Below are positions 61,701-64,000 of a stretch of DNA of 64,000 nt, in pieces (the first letter of the stretch is position 1; the number at the start of each line of letters is the position of its first letter). Position numbers and translations under genes: made by a program. This stretch comes from Bacteriovoracaceae bacterium UBA3083 (GTDB lineage: Bacteria > Bdellovibrionota > Bacteriovoracia > Bacteriovoracales > Bacteriovoracaceae). The stretch lies in contig DFBJ01000007.1 of the NCBI GenBank assembly GCA_002366565.1, forward strand, positions 186,001 to 250,000, given 5' to 3'. The notes beneath the pieces are model-generated. The model was not told the origin of the DNA, did not search any database, and was given only the letters and a program-made list of their open reading frames with translations.

Positions 61701-63154
61701 GCTGTCTGACCACCCATCGTTGATAGTACAGCATCAACTTGTTCTTTCTTTATGATTTTCTTAATAGTATCTTTTGTAATTGGCTCTATATAAGTTCTGT
61801 AGGCCATATCCGGATCTGTCATTATTGTAGCAGGATTAGAGTTTAAAAGAACAACATCTATTCCTTCTTCTTTTAATGCTTTACAGGCTTGAGTTCCAGA
61901 GTAGTCAAACTCACTTGCTTGTCCGATTTTTATTGGCCCTGATCCAATTAATAGGATCTTCTTATAGGGAATATCTTTCTTTTCAACATTATGAACATCA
62001 ATCATAGGGTGAAGATCTTTCATATCAATTGATTGATGTGTATCTACTTTTAAGTAATCTTCTATCTCTCTAAAGAAGACACTTGCATCACTAGGGCCTG
62101 GGTTCGACTCAGGGTGAAACTGAACACTTTTAACCTTATGATCAGTTGAAGAAATACCTTCTACTGAAAGATCAAATAATGAAATATGTTGAATGAAAAA
62201 ATCTCTATTTGAAATATTACTCTTAGAAATTTTTTCAAAACTTTTTTGATCTACTGAGTATCCATGATTTTGACTAGTAATTAAAATCTCTCCTGACACA
62301 TTGTCAAAGCATGGATGATTAACTCCTCTTTGTCCGAAAGGTAATTTAATCACTTCACTTTCAAGTGCAAGAGAAATTAGCTGATGTCCCAAGCAAATTC
62401 CTCTTATAGGGATATCTGTCTTTAGTAACTCTTTTACAACTTCTATTTCTGTCGAGTAATTTCTTGGATCGCCTGGTCCATTTGAAAGAAATATGAGAGA
62501 TGGTGAAAGGTCCATAATCTCTTTGGCTGTACTATTGTAGGGAAGCATCACTAATGGTTTATTTAAATGCTCTAAGTTTTTTGTAATAGAATCCTTTATA
62601 CCGTAATTGATAATTACTATTGGATTATCACCTTCTTTTAGAGTTATCTTTTTATCAATTGATACTTTGGAAAGATCTTCACAAGAGAGCTGTACTTTCT
62701 CAAATTCCATTTTGGTTGGAGCTTTCTCTCTTGTCGTAACTACGGATTTATGACTTCCTTTCTTGTTCACTAGATACTTAACAAGTCTTCTTGTATCCAA
62801 ATGACTTATTAATGGAATAGATATATTGTTTAAAATTTTATTTGGTGAAAAGTTTCTAGCAATAATTGTCTTAGCGTGTACTTGTTCTGACTGACTTACG
62901 CGCTCATCATATTCGTAATTACCAATATGTGAGTTTGAGAAGATTATATGTTGTCCTAGAAAAGATGGGTCCGTAATAGTTTCTTGGTAGCCACTCATTC
63001 CTGTCGTAAAAGCTGCCTCTCCCCAGATACCTTCTTTAAGCTCTTCATCATCTTCTGCGCGATTGACTTTGGCCTTAAATACTTCTCCATCATCGAAATG
63101 AATGTAGACAGTTGATTGTTCTAAAGATGTATGAAAATCAAAAATATTAGACAT
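58745..63154 (-). CDS. carAB: Carbamoyl-phosphate synthase, small and large subunits fused
   Basis: 1469 aa, close to the sum of CarA and CarB. Residues 1 to ~370 are CarA: [38 protein letters not shown] with nucleophile Cys254, and FHPESNPGP with His347 and Glu349. A ~25-residue linker leads into CarB from ~396 ([16 protein letters not shown]), then the two ATP-grasp halves, the second beginning near [21 protein letters not shown]. The C-terminal MGS-like regulatory domain ([11 protein letters not shown], VFNTP) is present. Makes carbamoyl phosphate from glutamine, bicarbonate and two ATP for pyrimidines and arginine. GGGAG stands before ATG. A single-chain CarA-CarB is usual in eukaryotes and rare in bacteria. 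Confidence 0.95.
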   Translation of the reverse strand: [1469 protein letters not shown]

Positions 63155-63228
63155 GAGTATGCTTCTCCCTTAATTTATAGAAAACAATGCAATATAAGAA
63201 TTTTATAAGAAAACTTGAGGCTAAGAAA

Positions 63229-64000
63229 TTAGAATTTGAAAAATGTATTCTCATTGAACCCAATGTTCTTCGCTCCATTTTGTAACATAGCTTGTATTAG
63301 TGCCATTCTAAGGTAGATTGAATTTCTAACTTGTTCATGACCAAGATAGTATTTTGAATTTATTAATTGATTACAGATCTCCACTCCAATATTTGCTGGT
63401 CCTGGGTGTAGTACTGGTATTTTTCTACTTAAAGATTCAATCATCTCTAAAGTGAATCCATACTTTTCAGAATAATCTAGTAAGTTGTTCTCTTCATTAT
63501 GAGTATGTCTTTCAGTTTGAACTCTTAGTAGATAAAGAATATCTGAACGCTTAAGTACCTCTTCTCGATCATAAGTTACTTCAACCTCTTTAGGTAGTTG
63601 ATCTGGTAGAAAACTTTTTGGACCAAAGAGAAGAATTTTAGCTCCAAATTGAGGTAGTAGCTTTATAAGAGAATGTCCAACTCTAGAGTGTATATTATCA
63701 CCTGCTATACAGAACGTTTTCCCTTTAAGTTCAATCCCACATTCAATTAGCGTAAACACATCAAGTAAGGCCTGAGTAGGGTGTTCATTTACTCCATCAC
63801 CACCATTAATTATTTTTATTGGTGGCTTCTCTTTAAACTCTGATAACTGATTTGAAACAGATGTTCTTATAATACATAGGTCAACACCTTGATCATTTAG
63901 AGTTAGTAGAGTTTGTTCCAGAGATTCTCCTTTTTTTAAAGATGATTTCTCTGAATTAAAGTCTATATATGTACATCCTAGCTTAGAAATAGCAATTTCA
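63229..64000 (-). CDS. pyrB: Aspartate carbamoyltransferase catalytic subunit, N-terminus outside the window
   Basis: The frame continues past the window edge. The 256 visible residues include the carbamoyl-phosphate/aspartate loop KKGESLEQT, INGGDGVNEHPTQALLDV, RVGHSLIKLLP, LLRVQTERH and HPGPANIGVEI. The last is usually HP.PVNRGVEI, so Arg is Ile here. STRTR, expected just upstream, is outside. The enzyme joins carbamoyl phosphate and aspartate, the step after CarAB. The gene is 74 bp before carAB, same strand, so pyrB-carAB-pyrF form one unit. No pyrI or pyrC seen here. Confidence 0.95.
   Translation of the reverse strand, partial: EIAISKLGCTYIDFNSEKSSLKKGESLEQTLLTLNDQGVDLCIIRTSVSNQLSEFKEKPPIKIINGGDGVNEHPTQALLDVFTLIECGIELKGKTFCIAGDNIHSRVGHSLIKLLPQFGAKILLFGPKSFLPDQLPKEVEVTYDREEVLKRSDILYLLRVQTERHTHNEENNLLDYSEKYGFTLEMIESLSRKIPVLHPGPANIGVEICNQLINSKYYLGHEQVRNSIYLRMALIQAMLQNGAKNIGFNENTFFKF

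Noticed and set aside
1..64000. CRISPR arrays, tRNA/rRNA genes, transposases, prophage or restriction/defence genes
   Set aside because: No regularly spaced repeats, cloverleaf-like sequences or matching protein motifs were seen on either strand.

Overview
The window is AT-rich and densely coded on both strands. It looks like a chromosome segment of a marine predatory or related Bdellovibrionota bacterium, of the Bacteriovoracaceae/Halobacteriovorax type. That placement is an inference from overall character: low GC, many unrecognised secreted proteins and lipoproteins, and peptidases mixed with ordinary housekeeping genes. No marker gene such as rRNA is present. I see no tRNA, rRNA, CRISPR array, insertion sequence or prophage.

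Layout. 1-1.9 kb: the end of a subtilisin-like protease, a DUF4430-like secreted protein and a small beta-barrel protein. 1.9-8.3 kb (minus): a three-gene envelope operon of an 1105-aa coiled-coil exoprotein, a lipoprotein metallopeptidase (HELGH) and a membrane-anchored 193-aa protein. 8.6-15.9 kb: an RDD membrane protein with uppP, facing a 1617-aa cysteine-rich lipoprotein. 16.2-24.9 kb: a secreted kinase-like protein, cinA, an FAD-dependent oxidoreductase, an orphan RND transporter and a CoA-transferase. 25-36.8 kb: mostly secreted unknown proteins around a 1042-aa STAND-type ATPase/DNA-binding regulator. 36.9-39.7 kb (minus): phnD-phnC-phnE. 40-46.6 kb: a C25 (gingipain-family) peptidase, small secreted proteins, a C45-type NTN hydrolase, an App1-like HAD phosphatase and an MgtC/SapB protein. 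46.6-53.4 kb: a small operon ending in a coiled-coil/Hsp20-like protein, beta-barrel proteins, a zinc-ribbon protein with a duplicated domain and a lipoprotein. 53.5-64 kb: inosine-guanosine kinase (gsk), a 1042-aa secreted protein, and pyrB (partial), a fused carA-carB, and pyrF.

Genes likely to work together. The pyr genes give UMP synthesis, and gsk gives purine-nucleoside salvage. The Phn genes form one complete ABC importer. The 31.5-34.3 kb genes are one operon of exported proteins.

Two cross-cutting patterns stand out. First, four intergenic sites match the sigma-54 -24/-12 promoter (three strict GG-N10-GC, one GG-N10-GT). Each points toward a gene for an exported protein and lies roughly 75-90 nt upstream of it after the expected start site, which suggests a sigma-54 exoprotein regulon. 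Second, six of the thirteen convergent gene pairs overlap by exactly four bases that form both stop codons (TTAG, CTAG or TTAA), while five of the others have a hairpin terminator between them. Three control elements are also visible: a 15-bp hairpin that buries the ribosome binding site of the RND pump and ends directly before its GTG start, a hairpin touching the ribosome binding site of the 1042-aa exoprotein, and a promoter that should give a leaderless mRNA at 53398.
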